A stretch of 64,000 nt of DNA, taken from positions 17,527-81,526 of the forward strand of contig UEIF01000052.1 of NCBI GenBank assembly GCA_900468805.1, in the 5' to 3' direction. Made by a program: the position numbers and the translations under genes. Of the stretch, positions 1-7,940 are shown one piece after another; position 1 is the stretch's first letter, and every line of letters starts with the position of its first letter. The notes under the pieces were generated by a model that ran no database searches, was not told the DNA's origin, and was given only the letters and a program-made list of their open reading frames with translations. The DNA is from Hyphomicrobiales bacterium. Lineage in GTDB: Bacteria; Pseudomonadota; Alphaproteobacteria; Rhizobiales; Rhizobiaceae.

Positions 1-790
1 CAGGCGCTGTACCCGTGAACAAGGTGGAAGCGCGAAAGTAATCGAGCGCCCGCAACACATCGAAGCGCCAGCGGTTCGGATGCAGGAACTGCATGAACTT
101 CTCGTCGACCGGTTCGCCGGTGCTGAGCCGCCGTATCAGGTGCCGCGCCAGCAGATACTCCTCTCCCGACCGTCTTGCCTCGCGCGATTGCTCCGTGCCG
201 CCGGTTGCCCGCTCATATTCCAGAAGTCCTTCCAGCACATTGATCGTCGTGTGGAAGGACGAGCGCATCGAGCCATTCGCCCGCTCGCAGTTCCAGCCGC
301 CATCCGCCTGCCGCTCACCGAGCAATCTTTCCACGATGGGCGAGACATCGACCCCGAAATAGGCGCCGTCGCCAACCGTGCGGCCGTTGATGCATTCCTC
401 GACCTCGCCCTCCCAGAAGGGCTGCCCGCCCTCGTCCCAGCGGCAATTGGCGCCGATGAGCGCGATGGTTCTCTTTGCGCTTTCGGAGCGCGGATCGAGG
501 CCGAATTCGCGAAGCTGCGTCAGCGAAAAATTCGTCGCCGTCCAGGGCTGGCCGGTCGCCTTCCATTCCTCGCGCGTGAAATCGCTGGGCAGGAAGGAGC
601 CGCCAGCCCACTGCCCATCGGCATCCTGATAGGACAGAAGCTCTGCACCCCAGCCTTCCCGCTCGACCTTCCGCCGCTCGAAAGACCATATGGGCTCCGG
701 CTCATCGAGCAGATCGCGCATCACCTGCCAGCGGATGGCAGGGTCGGAGGCGAGCAGCCAATCGATCACGAATGTCTCCGATGGCGGCAT
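1..790 (-). CDS. Toroid-repeat (prenyltransferase/squalene-cyclase-like) hypothetical protein, 3' end outside window
   Basis: The frame is open on the minus strand from an ATG at 790 to the window edge (263 codons), so the C-terminus is missing. A GGGAG ribosome site lies about 8 bases before the ATG. The protein has spaced motifs of the kind found in alpha/alpha-toroid repeat proteins: QDADGQW near residues 55-61, CRWDEGGQPFW near 116-126 and QADGGWN near 161-167. These resemble the QW motifs of squalene cyclases and prenyltransferase beta subunits. No catalytic DxDD motif is visible in the part present, so enzyme activity is not claimed. It is divergently transcribed from the LysR gene at 977, which may regulate it (inference). 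Confidence 0.72.
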   Translation of the reverse strand, partial: MPPSETFVIDWLLASDPAIRWQVMRDLLDEPEPIWSFERRKVEREGWGAELLSYQDADGQWAGGSFLPSDFTREEWKATGQPWTATNFSLTQLREFGLDPRSESAKRTIALIGANCRWDEGGQPFWEGEVEECINGRTVGDGAYFGVDVSPIVERLLGERQADGGWNCERANGSMRSSFHTTINVLEGLLEYERATGGTEQSREARRSGEEYLLARHLIRRLSTGEPVDEKFMQFLHPNRWRFDVLRALDYFRASTLFTGTAP

Positions 791-976
791 CAGCAAGTCT
801 CCCTGTCGCTTGCAAATACGGGGCGCAGTTTGGCCAAGCATGTGTCTGCCGTCAATTGCGAGGCTCGGCGCATGAGGTGGCGCCATCGGCCACGGCCAAG
901 CGGAGACTCCCTCTTCGCCCTGCCGCCTGATATAGGCAGGGAGTGCCCATCCTTGCCGGGGAGTACGGAGCCCGCG

Positions 977-1900
977 ATGAACCCACGACAATTGAAAACC
1001 TTTCTTGCGGTCGTAAGGCACGGCAATTTCACCCGCGCCGCCAGCGAGGCAAACCTCGCCCAGTCGAGCCTCAGCGACCAGATGCAGGTGCTGGAAGAGC
1101 AATTGGGCGTCCAGCTTTTCGAGCGTTCCCGGCAGGGTGTGACCCTGACACCGGCTGGCGATACGCTGAGGGCCTATGCCGAGGAGATCCTTGCGCTGAA
1201 TGACGAGGCGAAAGCGGCGATCCGTGCAGCCGCCGGCCTTGGCGAGCAGATGCTTGCGATCGGCACGCTCGAAACCATTGCGGCGGAAAAGCTCGCGCCC
1301 TTTCTGTCGCGGTTTCGCGAGATCCATGCCGATATCGGCCTGACGCTGAAGATCGGCGGCAGCGGTGAAGTGCAGCGGCGTCTGGAAGACGGCTCGATCG
1401 ATATCGCCTTCACATTCGATCGCGGTGAACTGGACGAGAGGTTCGTGACCCGTCTGGTCTCGCACGAACCGCTGGTACTGATTGCAGGCCGCAATTCCGC
1501 AGCCACGCCGCCGAAAAGCCTTGCAGACCTGAGCCACCTGCCCTTCATCGCCACGGAAACCGGTTGCGTCTATCGTCGCCTCTTCGATACCGCCTTCGCC
1601 GAAGCAGGCATTGCGAGACCCGATATCATCACCCGGGTCGACAGCATCCAGACGATCATCCGCCTCGTTGCATCCGGCGCCGGCTACGGTCTCGTCCCGC
1701 GTCTGGCCGTCACTCCGGTTGCGGAGCGCGCCGATGTCGTGGAGCTTCCCTGGCCGGGCGATTCGCCCACGGCCTCGCTGATCATGCTGTGGCGGCGCCG
1801 GCGTGTGCAGCCGCCGGCGCTCTCCCTGTTGCTCGCTTCGGCGGGCGAGGATCTGCGGCCGGTCAGACCAGCCGATGCCCGCCTTCGACGTGCAGGATAG
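977..1900 (+). CDS. LysR family transcriptional regulator
   Basis: This 307-residue protein has the usual LysR length. It has an N-terminal winged HTH (about residues 1-60, including SLSDQMQVLEEQLGVQLFER) and a periplasmic-binding-protein-like effector domain from about residue 90. The same frame is open well upstream, but that part is antisense to the neighbouring gene. The ATG at 977 gives the canonical LysR start MNPRQLKTFLAVV, with a GGGGAG site about 12 bases ahead. It is divergent from the toroid-repeat gene across a 186-base gap, the usual arrangement of a LysR regulator and its target. Its 3' end overlaps the convergent SDR gene by 38 bases. The effector is unknown. Confidence 0.88.
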   Translation: MNPRQLKTFLAVVRHGNFTRAASEANLAQSSLSDQMQVLEEQLGVQLFERSRQGVTLTPAGDTLRAYAEEILALNDEAKAAIRAAAGLGEQMLAIGTLETIAAEKLAPFLSRFREIHADIGLTLKIGGSGEVQRRLEDGSIDIAFTFDRGELDERFVTRLVSHEPLVLIAGRNSAATPPKSLADLSHLPFIATETGCVYRRLFDTAFAEAGIARPDIITRVDSIQTIIRLVASGAGYGLVPRLAVTPVAERADVVELPWPGDSPTASLIMLWRRRRVQPPALSLLLASAGEDLRPVRPADARLRRAG

Positions 1901-2600
1901 TGCCTGTCGTAAAGCCGTTGCCGATCAGGAAGCGGATCGCATCGGCAATATCCTCGGGCCGGCCGACACGACCCGCCGGCAGGCGCTTGGCCATCGCTTC
2001 CAGCGTCGCCTGCTTGGCGTCGCCCGCAACGAAACTCCAGATCGGCGTATCCACCCATCCCGGCGATACCGCGTTGACGCGCAGCGGCGCAAGCTCCACG
2101 GCAAGCGCCCGCACCAGCCCTTCCAGCGCCGCATTGACGGCTGCAACAACCGAACCCCGCGCCGCCGGCCGGTAGGCCGCCACGCCTGACGTATAGGTGA
2201 TCGAGCCCGATGGCGGCAGGCACGGCGCGCCGTATTTGGCAAGCAGCAGCGGCCCGTAGAATTTGCTCTCGACGACCCGCTGAGCCGCCGAAAGCTGCAG
2301 ATCCGGCAGAAGCTGGTAAGCCCCCTCGATATCCGCGGCCGTGCTGACAATGTGATCGATAGGCCCGCAATCGTGGAAGAAGGCCGCAATCTCCTTCTCC
2401 CGCGTGAGATCGAGCACGGCGGTCTTAAGATCAGCAGGATCGCCAAGCTCTCGCCGCGCCGCCTCAAGCCTCTCCGCACTGCGCCCGGCAATCGTCACCC
2501 GCGCCCCTTCGGCCAGCAGCCTGCGCGCCAGCGCCAGCCCCATGCCGGAACTGCCGCCCACGATGATAATCTCGGCGCCTTCTATTTTGATGTCCGTCAT
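1863..2600 (-). CDS. Short-chain dehydrogenase/reductase family protein lacking the YxxxK pair
   Basis: This 245-residue Rossmann-fold SDR has the nucleotide-binding motif GGSSGMG at residues 15-21 and the SDR strand-end SPGWVDTP. In classical SDRs the catalytic Ser-Tyr-Lys set reads S...YxxxK just before the AALEGL helix. Here the aligned positions are V152 and N156, while S133 remains. The nearby tyrosines (Y136, Y142) are not followed by a lysine at +4. The protein probably binds NAD(P), but its chemistry may be altered. It overlaps the convergent LysR gene by 38 bases and lies downstream of chrA, behind a probable terminator, so it is likely a separate transcript. Confidence 0.85.
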   Translation of the reverse strand: MTDIKIEGAEIIIVGGSSGMGLALARRLLAEGARVTIAGRSAERLEAARRELGDPADLKTAVLDLTREKEIAAFFHDCGPIDHIVSTAADIEGAYQLLPDLQLSAAQRVVESKFYGPLLLAKYGAPCLPPSGSITYTSGVAAYRPAARGSVVAAVNAALEGLVRALAVELAPLRVNAVSPGWVDTPIWSFVAGDAKQATLEAMAKRLPAGRVGRPEDIADAIRFLIGNGFTTGTILHVEGGHRLV

Positions 2601-2645
2601 CTGCCTCTCCTTCTTGGCTGGAGAGCAGATGCCTTACACCGGGCC

Positions 2646-2690
2646 GGAAGAAAAACGGAAGAAACCGATGGTGCCATCGGTTCTTCCGAT
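2646..2690 (-). terminator. Probable rho-independent terminator after chrA (copy 1 of a flanking repeat)
   Basis: On the minus strand a hairpin with arms around CCGATGG/CCATCGG is followed by a pyrimidine-rich stretch containing TTTTT. It sits 30 bases after the chrA stop and before the SDR start. Nearly the same 42-base block occurs at 5105-5146, upstream of chrB. Confidence 0.55.
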
Positions 2691-2719
2691 GATGCGGCCG
2701 CCGGCAAGCCGGCGATGCC

Positions 2720-4117
2720 TCAGGCAGGCCAGAGCATTCCGGCCACTGCGCAGCCGAGCAGCACCGGAATGACCGCCACCCTGAACCGGAAGATCGCGAT
2801 GGCTGCCGCAAGGCTCAGCAACAGCGACGGCAGCGACAGCGACGTCCAGACAGGCAGCTCGATGGAGAAAGGTCCAAGGCTGTGAATCTCCGCGCTCCGG
2901 AACAGGAAGTGCAGGCCGAACCAGATCGCCAGATTGAGGATGACGCCGACCACGGCCGCAGTTATGGCCGTCATCGCGCCTGCAAGTGCTGCATTGCCGC
3001 GCAGCTTCTCGATGAAGGGAGCGCCGAGGAAGATCCAGAGAAAACAGGGAATGAAGGTCACCCATGTCGTCAGGATGGCGGCAAGCGTGGCTGCGGTGAT
3101 CGGATTCAGGCTGCCGGGATCACGATAGGCCCCCATGAAGCCGACGAACTGGAGAACCATGATCAACGGGCCGGGCGTCGTTTCCGCCATGCCCAACCCA
3201 TCGAGCATTTCGTTGGGCTTCAGCCATCCGAAACGCTGGACGGCCTCCTGCGCGACATAGGCAAGCACGGCGTAAGCGCCGCCGAAAGTCACCATCGCCA
3301 TCTTGCTGAAGAACACGCCGATCTGCGTGAAGATATCGCCGGGTCCGAGGAAGAGATAGAGCAGCAGAAGCGGCAGCAGCCAGAGCGCCAGTAGCACCGA
3401 CGAGATCCTCAGCGACCAGCGCAGGTTCGGCCGCGCATGATCAGGTATATCTTCCCCGAGCAGCGCGTCAGCGTCGGACAGCATCGCGCCGCCGGCTGCC
3501 TTGTGCCCGCCATTGCCCTGGAACAGGCGGGTACCTGATTTCGATCCCAGGAATCCGATGATGGCGGCGACCAGGATGATCACAGGAAAAGGCACATGCA
3601 GGACGAAGATCGCCAGGAAGGCGGCTGCCGCGATCCCGATCATCGCCCTGTTCTTCAGCGCGCGGCCGCCGACCCTGACGACCGCTTGAATGACGACGGC
3701 TAGCACGGCGGCCTTCAGGCCGAAGAACAGGCCCTCGACGGCATCGACGCTGCCGAGGGTCACGTAGAGGTAGCTCAAGGCCAGGATGGACAGGAAGCCC
3801 GGAAGCACGAACAGGATGCCTGCGACCAGACCCCCGGCGGTCCGATGCATCAGCCAGCCGATATAGATGGCGAGCTGCTGCGCCTCCGGTCCCGGAAGCA
3901 GCATGCAATAGTTCAGCGCATGCAGGAAGCGCTGCTCGCCGATCCACTTCTTCTCATCGACGACGATGCGATGCATGACGGCGATCTGCCCGGCCGGTCC
4001 GCCGAAGCTGAGCGCGGCGACCCGCAGCCAGACGCGAAAAGCCTCGCCGAAGGTAACGCCATGCGGGTTAGGCGACGCCCCGGTATCGGGCGTCGCATGC
4101 GTGACGGCACTGTTCAC
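2720..4117 (-). CDS. chrA: Chromate efflux transporter ChrA
   Basis: This is an inner-membrane CHR-family transporter that exports chromate. The 465-residue protein is made of two homologous ChrT halves (about residues 20-205 and 260-460). Each half begins with the family signature, FGGPAGQIAVMH in the first and FGGAYAVLAYV in the second, and there are many hydrophobic segments. I chose the GTG at 4117: it follows the chrB stop by one base and has a strong GGGAGG site inside the end of chrB. The frame is open further upstream, but that stretch overlaps chrB. It forms a coupled operon with chrB. A hairpin at 2646-2690 probably ends the transcript. Confidence 0.93.
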   Translation of the reverse strand: MNSAVTHATPDTGASPNPHGVTFGEAFRVWLRVAALSFGGPAGQIAVMHRIVVDEKKWIGEQRFLHALNYCMLLPGPEAQQLAIYIGWLMHRTAGGLVAGILFVLPGFLSILALSYLYVTLGSVDAVEGLFFGLKAAVLAVVIQAVVRVGGRALKNRAMIGIAAAAFLAIFVLHVPFPVIILVAAIIGFLGSKSGTRLFQGNGGHKAAGGAMLSDADALLGEDIPDHARPNLRWSLRISSVLLALWLLPLLLLYLFLGPGDIFTQIGVFFSKMAMVTFGGAYAVLAYVAQEAVQRFGWLKPNEMLDGLGMAETTPGPLIMVLQFVGFMGAYRDPGSLNPITAATLAAILTTWVTFIPCFLWIFLGAPFIEKLRGNAALAGAMTAITAAVVGVILNLAIWFGLHFLFRSAEIHSLGPFSIELPVWTSLSLPSLLLSLAAAIAIFRFRVAVIPVLLGCAVAGMLWPA

Positions 4118-4118
4118 G

Positions 4119-4934
4119 TCAGCCTCCCTTTTTCGCGGAAGGCCAGTTGTGCGTTTCGTCTGTGGCATCGCGGCACCAGCGATAGAAGGCATCGTAGAGC
4201 AGCATGCCGGCATCCAGTTGCTTGAGGTCGTCGACGAACATGCGCGACAGGCCGAGCGAAGCAGCCAGCAACCCGGCGACTTCAGGGGCGAGGTCCGGCC
4301 GGGCGGTGTCGGCGCCACGAACGATCGTTGCGAGCCTCGACATCGGCCCCGAAGCAAGGCCGAATTCCTCGATCATCACATCGAAGGTGCAGAGCTCGCC
4401 GCGGTGACTCCAGAAGACCTCCTCGATATCGAAGGGCATGGCGCTGAAGCGATCGCCAACCAGCAAGACGTCGGACGTCGGCACGAAGAGAAAAACCGCG
4501 GAGGGATCGACGAAGCGCCGGATGAGCCACGGACAGGCGATGCGGTCGATCTTCGGACGCGCACGCGTGACCCACACGGTCCGTCCCTGCCGGTCGCGCG
4601 GCGGCAGCCTGTCGACGGGCACGGCCGTCCCGCCCGAGCCTGTCCAGGCTTCGAAGCCGCCTTCCAGCACCTCCGCCGCTCCCCCGGCATGCCGGATATG
4701 GGCGGCGACCCCATGGCTGAGCTTGCCGCCCGCCTGGCAGACGACGACCACCGGCCCGGCGAAACCGGCTGCCCATTCGTCGATATTGGTGTGGGATTTA
4801 CGGATCGAGCCCGGCACGAGTCGCGGATCGCGGGCGAAATCATCGTCGACGCGCACATCGACGATGACAGGCGCATTGGGTGTGCCGACGATACGGTTCA
4901 ATTTGTCTGAAGATATTTCGAGAAATGATGGCAT
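4119..4934 (-). CDS. chrB: ChrB chromate resistance protein with N-terminal rhodanese domain
   Basis: The 271-residue protein has two parts. Residues 1 to about 110 form a rhodanese-like domain with the active-site loop VCQAGGK. The rest is the ChrB C-terminal domain, starting near RARPKIDRIACPWLIRRF. ChrB proteins sense chromate and regulate chrA in characterised systems; the rhodanese fusion is a known variant. The start at 4934 has a GGAGGA site about 8 bases upstream. Longer in-frame ATGs exist, but they run through the repeat at 5105-5146 and lack a good site. It is the first gene of the chrB-chrA operon, with one base between its stop and the chrA GTG. Confidence 0.9.
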   Translation of the reverse strand: MPSFLEISSDKLNRIVGTPNAPVIVDVRVDDDFARDPRLVPGSIRKSHTNIDEWAAGFAGPVVVVCQAGGKLSHGVAAHIRHAGGAAEVLEGGFEAWTGSGGTAVPVDRLPPRDRQGRTVWVTRARPKIDRIACPWLIRRFVDPSAVFLFVPTSDVLLVGDRFSAMPFDIEEVFWSHRGELCTFDVMIEEFGLASGPMSRLATIVRGADTARPDLAPEVAGLLAASLGLSRMFVDDLKQLDAGMLLYDAFYRWCRDATDETHNWPSAKKGG

Positions 4935-5236
4935 GACGCGTCCTCCGGTGTTCGGTTTCATGGACGCGATTCTTCGGCATGTCGCCTCGTGGGGTGATCG
5001 CAACCCCATATGATTTTTATGCGCGCCGTCGTTTTTCATGTCAAGCTGCGGAAGGTTCATGTCTTCTGCGATATTGTTCCGCCGGACATCAGCGCGTTGC
5101 TGGCGGAAGAAAAACGGAAGAACCGATGGCGCCATCAGATTCTCCGAAATACGCCTCATGGGGTTTGCCCAGCCATTGACGATCGCGGCGGTCGTATTGC
5201 CTATTGCAAACAGGGGAAGCTGGGGCCGTATGCATC
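4935..5236. other. Intergenic region with flanking repeat copy 2 and divergent promoters
   Basis: These 302 bases lie between the divergent chrB and coq7-like genes. They must carry both promoters, though I cannot place them with confidence. The only clear element is the repeat at 5105-5146, whose core ATGGCGCCAT is a perfect palindrome. I see no gene. Confidence 0.6.
5105..5146. repeat. Direct repeat copy 2, flanking the chrBA operon
   Basis: The block begins GGAAGAAAAACGGAAG and continues through the palindromic core CGATGGCGCCATC to CTCCG. It aligns with 2646-2688 in the same orientation with one indel and about five mismatches. The two copies bracket the whole chrB-chrA operon. Confidence 0.75.
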
Positions 5237-5836
5237 ATGGACAATCTGCCTGATACCGTCAGCAAGCGCGACCCGGCCGTCACCGTCAGGCGTATTCTCA
5301 AGGTCAATCACGCCGGCGAATTCGGCGCTATCCGCATCTACGGGGCGCAGATCTGGATGGCCCGCCGGCTGTTTCCGGATATCGTGCCGGCGCTACGAGA
5401 CATGCGGGAAGACGAGATCAGGCATTGCCGCCTGTTTCGCGAGGCCATGCCCGCGAGGAGCGCCAGGCCGTGCCGTGTGATGGCCTTCTGGAGCCTCGGC
5501 GGTTTTGTGCTCGGTTTTCTGACGACGCTCGGAGGGCGCAACATGGTCTGGATCTGCACCGAGGCGGTAGAAAGCACCGTTCATCGCCATCTGGAAGAAC
5601 AGCTAGCCTTCCTTGAGACCAGAGACCAGGAGCTTCACGCCCTGATCGCTTCGATCCAGGATGAGGAACTGGCGCATCTGCGCGAGGCCGAGGAAAAGCA
5701 GACGGCGCACGGGATCAGCCACGCGCTGCTTCTGCCCATCATCGGTGCGCTCACCGATCTCATGATCTGGCTTTCGACCTGGGGAGATTCGAGCTGGATG
5801 CGCGCTGAAATCGCGCGGCCCGCGCGGAATGCCTAA
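5237..5836 (+). CDS. coq7: Demethoxyubiquinone hydroxylase family (Coq7-like) protein
   Basis: This 199-residue ferritin-like di-iron protein matches the Coq7 family, which hydroxylates demethoxyubiquinone in ubiquinone synthesis. The metal-ligand pattern is visible: E28 in NHAGEFGAIRIY, E60-x-x-H63 in EDEIRH, a glutamate in EAVESTVHRHLEEQ, and E-x-x-H in EELAHLREAE. A C-terminal hydrophobic stretch (ALLLPIIGALTDLMIWL) fits membrane association. ATG 5237 is preferred, although an in-frame ATG exists at 5204 and neither has a strong ribosome site. The last 37 bases of the gene are repeated at 6961-6997 on the far side of the next gene. Confidence 0.82.
   Translation: MDNLPDTVSKRDPAVTVRRILKVNHAGEFGAIRIYGAQIWMARRLFPDIVPALRDMREDEIRHCRLFREAMPARSARPCRVMAFWSLGGFVLGFLTTLGGRNMVWICTEAVESTVHRHLEEQLAFLETRDQELHALIASIQDEELAHLREAEEKQTAHGISHALLLPIIGALTDLMIWLSTWGDSSWMRAEIARPARNA
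5781..5817 (+). repeat. Direct repeat, left copy (3' end of coq7)
   Basis: GGGGAGATTCGAGCTGGATG and the following 17 bases recur at 6961-6997 with three mismatches. The left copy encodes GDSSWMRAEIAR, near the Coq7 C-terminus. Confidence 0.9.
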
Positions 5837-5993
5837 ATCGCCAGCATCAAACAAGTGACACGGAAAATGCGTCGGATTCCCAAATCCGTTAAAGCAGCTT
5901 TCTGTCACTAACGCCGACACACTCAAGATCCTATTTTCGTTGTGTTTTTTGGCTATGTTCTCATTTTTTACCAGCAATGCTGTGGGAGGAAAT

Positions 5994-6929
5994 ATGGATG
6001 ATTACCCGCTGATCGGCCAAGCCCTATCAACTACTTTGAATAACGACATCGAGTTTATCTTAAATCATGCAATGCCCGGAAAATTCAGCGAATTAGCCAC
6101 AGCAGGAGATAGTTCCGGCGCCATTGGATTGGTTGATGAAACACAACAATATGCGGGATCCTTCAAATACAGAGGAGCCGTGCTCGGAGTGAGCAAACAT
6201 CCCCAAGGCGTCGTCGCTTGTGGCTCCGGAAACTTTCCAATTGCGGTAGGCCTGGCGGCCTCTAAACTTGGAATTCCAGCGATATTGGTGATACCCGAGG
6301 ATGCACCTGTTTCCAAAAGAGAGTTGGCTCGCAATTCGGATTCTGAAGTTTTGTTCGTTCCGAGGACTGACTTTGCTGACGTTGCGGAACGGCTAGCGAA
6401 GGCCCGTGGTTTGCCGTTGCTACATCCGTTCCGTGATGCAACCATGCTGATTGGCAGTTGCTCCCTTGGTGTTGAACTTGCCCGTACCATTCAAGCGAGT
6501 GGATCACCTGATGATGCCATTGTTGTCGCTTGTGGCGGCGGCGGACTGGCGGCAGGAACCGCATTGGGAATTAGGCTCAGTGGATTAAAGAACGAGATTT
6601 ACGTGGCTGAACCAAAGAACTATCCGCGTTTGCAAGCCGCAATCACTGTGTCTCATCCGGTCGAGATCACTCCTCAGGGGCAAACAATTTGTGATGCTTT
6701 GCGGGCAACTGAGATCGGTGCACTTTCATTTCAGATTATCGAGAAAATCGGGGTACGCACTCTGCTATCGTCAGACAATGCAGTTCTTGAAGCACAAGCG
6801 CGACTGCGGCGTGAATGTGACGTAATCGCAGAACCAAGCGGAGCATTGGCGTTGGCGGCGCTCTTCGAAAACGAGCTTCCGAAACGGCATAGCAAATTCT
6901 GGGTCATTGTATGCGGCGGTAACGTCTAA
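5994..6929 (+). CDS. PLP-dependent threonine dehydratase/serine racemase-like enzyme, AT-rich
   Basis: This 311-residue fold-type II PLP enzyme carries the cofactor lysine at K58 (GSFKYRG), a substrate/PLP loop CGSGNFP near residues 76-82, the phosphate-binding loop CGGGG at 180-184 and the ending CGGNV. These are hallmarks of the threonine/serine dehydratase and serine racemase family; the exact substrate is unclear. ATG 5994 has a strong GGGAGGA site. Base composition differs from its neighbours: three 60-base lines counted by eye gave 43, 52 and 57% GC, and codon use is AT-tolerant. Direct repeats of the coq7 3' end flank it, so recent acquisition is likely. Confidence 0.85.
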   Translation: MDDYPLIGQALSTTLNNDIEFILNHAMPGKFSELATAGDSSGAIGLVDETQQYAGSFKYRGAVLGVSKHPQGVVACGSGNFPIAVGLAASKLGIPAILVIPEDAPVSKRELARNSDSEVLFVPRTDFADVAERLAKARGLPLLHPFRDATMLIGSCSLGVELARTIQASGSPDDAIVVACGGGGLAAGTALGIRLSGLKNEIYVAEPKNYPRLQAAITVSHPVEITPQGQTICDALRATEIGALSFQIIEKIGVRTLLSSDNAVLEAQARLRRECDVIAEPSGALALAALFENELPKRHSKFWVIVCGGNV

Positions 6930-6960
6930 TTTGAATCAGAGAAATTCAGGATGTTTCTGA

Positions 6961-6997
6961 GGGGAGACTCGAGCTGGATGCGCGCCGAAATGGCGCG
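6961..6997 (+). repeat. Direct repeat, right copy (second coq7-like 3' end)
   Basis: This copy matches 5781-5817 at 34 of 37 positions. It can be read in the Coq7 frame as GDSSWMRAEMAR followed by SKKAW. It looks like the original coq7 end displaced by insertion of the PLP gene. Confidence 0.88.
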
Positions 6998-7019
6998 CTC
7001 CAAAAAAGCCTGGCCTACA

Positions 7020-7757
7020 TCAGTTCCGCCCGCCATTCGCCCGGATCACTTGCCCATTGACCCAGCCGCTCTCTGCGCTCGCCAGAAACGACACGATGCG
7101 CGCAATATCCTCCGGCTGCCCGAGCCGGCCGAGCGGGATCTCGTTGGTCAGGCGCTGGATCAACTCCGGGGAGCGGCCGGCGAGCAGCAACTCGGTTGCG
7201 ACCGGCCCGGGCGCCACGGCGTTGACGGTGATGCGGCGGGGGCCGAGCTCCTTTGCGAGGATATGCGTCATCGCTTCCACCGCTGCCTTGGTCGCCGTGT
7301 AGACGGCATTGCCCGGCGAATAATGGCCGATGATACTGGTGGAGAGATTGATGATGCGGCCGCCGTCACGCACGCGCCTTGCACCCTCGCGCATGCCGTT
7401 GAAGGTGCCGGTCAGGTTCACGGCGATCAGGTGCTGATAGTCTTCGTCGCGGACTTCGGAGAGCGGGCCGAAGGTGGTGACGCCGGCATTGTTGACGAGC
7501 ACGTCGACGGTTCCGAATTGCGCTTCGGTACGCTCGAAGAGATCAGCGACCGCTCGCGGGTCGGAGACGTCGGCGCGGATGGCAAGCGCCTGGCCACCGG
7601 CGGCCTCGATGGAAGCGACCACGTCCTCCGCCTGCCCAACACTTTCGGCATAATTGACGACGGTCTGGAAGCCATCGGCTGCGAGCTGTCTGGCAATGGC
7701 CGCGCCAATGCCCTTGGATGCGCCTGTGACGATGGCGGTGCTGATGTCATGGGTCAT
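7020..7757 (-). CDS. SDR family NAD(P)-dependent oxidoreductase
   Basis: This 245-residue classical SDR has the cofactor motif TGASKGIG at residues 11-18, NNAG in the middle, and the catalytic Tyr and Lys in NAVYTATKAA. The tail SGWVNGQVIRANGG is typical of the 3-oxoacyl-ACP reductase-like subgroup. It is divergent from the TetR gene at 7941 across 183 bases, a frequent arrangement for a TetR-controlled oxidoreductase. The start at 7757 gives MTHDISTAIVTGASKG. Its 3' end abuts the right-hand coq7 repeat. The substrate is unknown. Confidence 0.88.
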   Translation of the reverse strand: MTHDISTAIVTGASKGIGAAIARQLAADGFQTVVNYAESVGQAEDVVASIEAAGGQALAIRADVSDPRAVADLFERTEAQFGTVDVLVNNAGVTTFGPLSEVRDEDYQHLIAVNLTGTFNGMREGARRVRDGGRIINLSTSIIGHYSPGNAVYTATKAAVEAMTHILAKELGPRRITVNAVAPGPVATELLLAGRSPELIQRLTNEIPLGRLGQPEDIARIVSFLASAESGWVNGQVIRANGGRN

Positions 7758-7940
7758 GTCATTCTCCGTTCTGTTCCGGCTCAGGCGATCGCAGGCACAG
7801 CAAGGCGTATGCGCGTCACCGGTCCCGGCAGCGCGCTTGAAGACTTCAAATCCTGCTATGTTGCCCGATCGCTTGTGCGCTTGATCTGACGCCGGTAATG
7901 TGAGCGATAACTCGCGTTCCCGCCACTCGCATTTCAGATC

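Noticed and set aside
80..976. N-terminal extension of the LysR frame by about 300 codons
   Set aside because: It is antisense to a better-supported gene (1-790), and the LysR family starts at 977.
4118..4357. Longer ChrA N-terminus
   Set aside because: It overlaps chrB entirely in another frame, and a strong ribosome site exists for the GTG at 4117.
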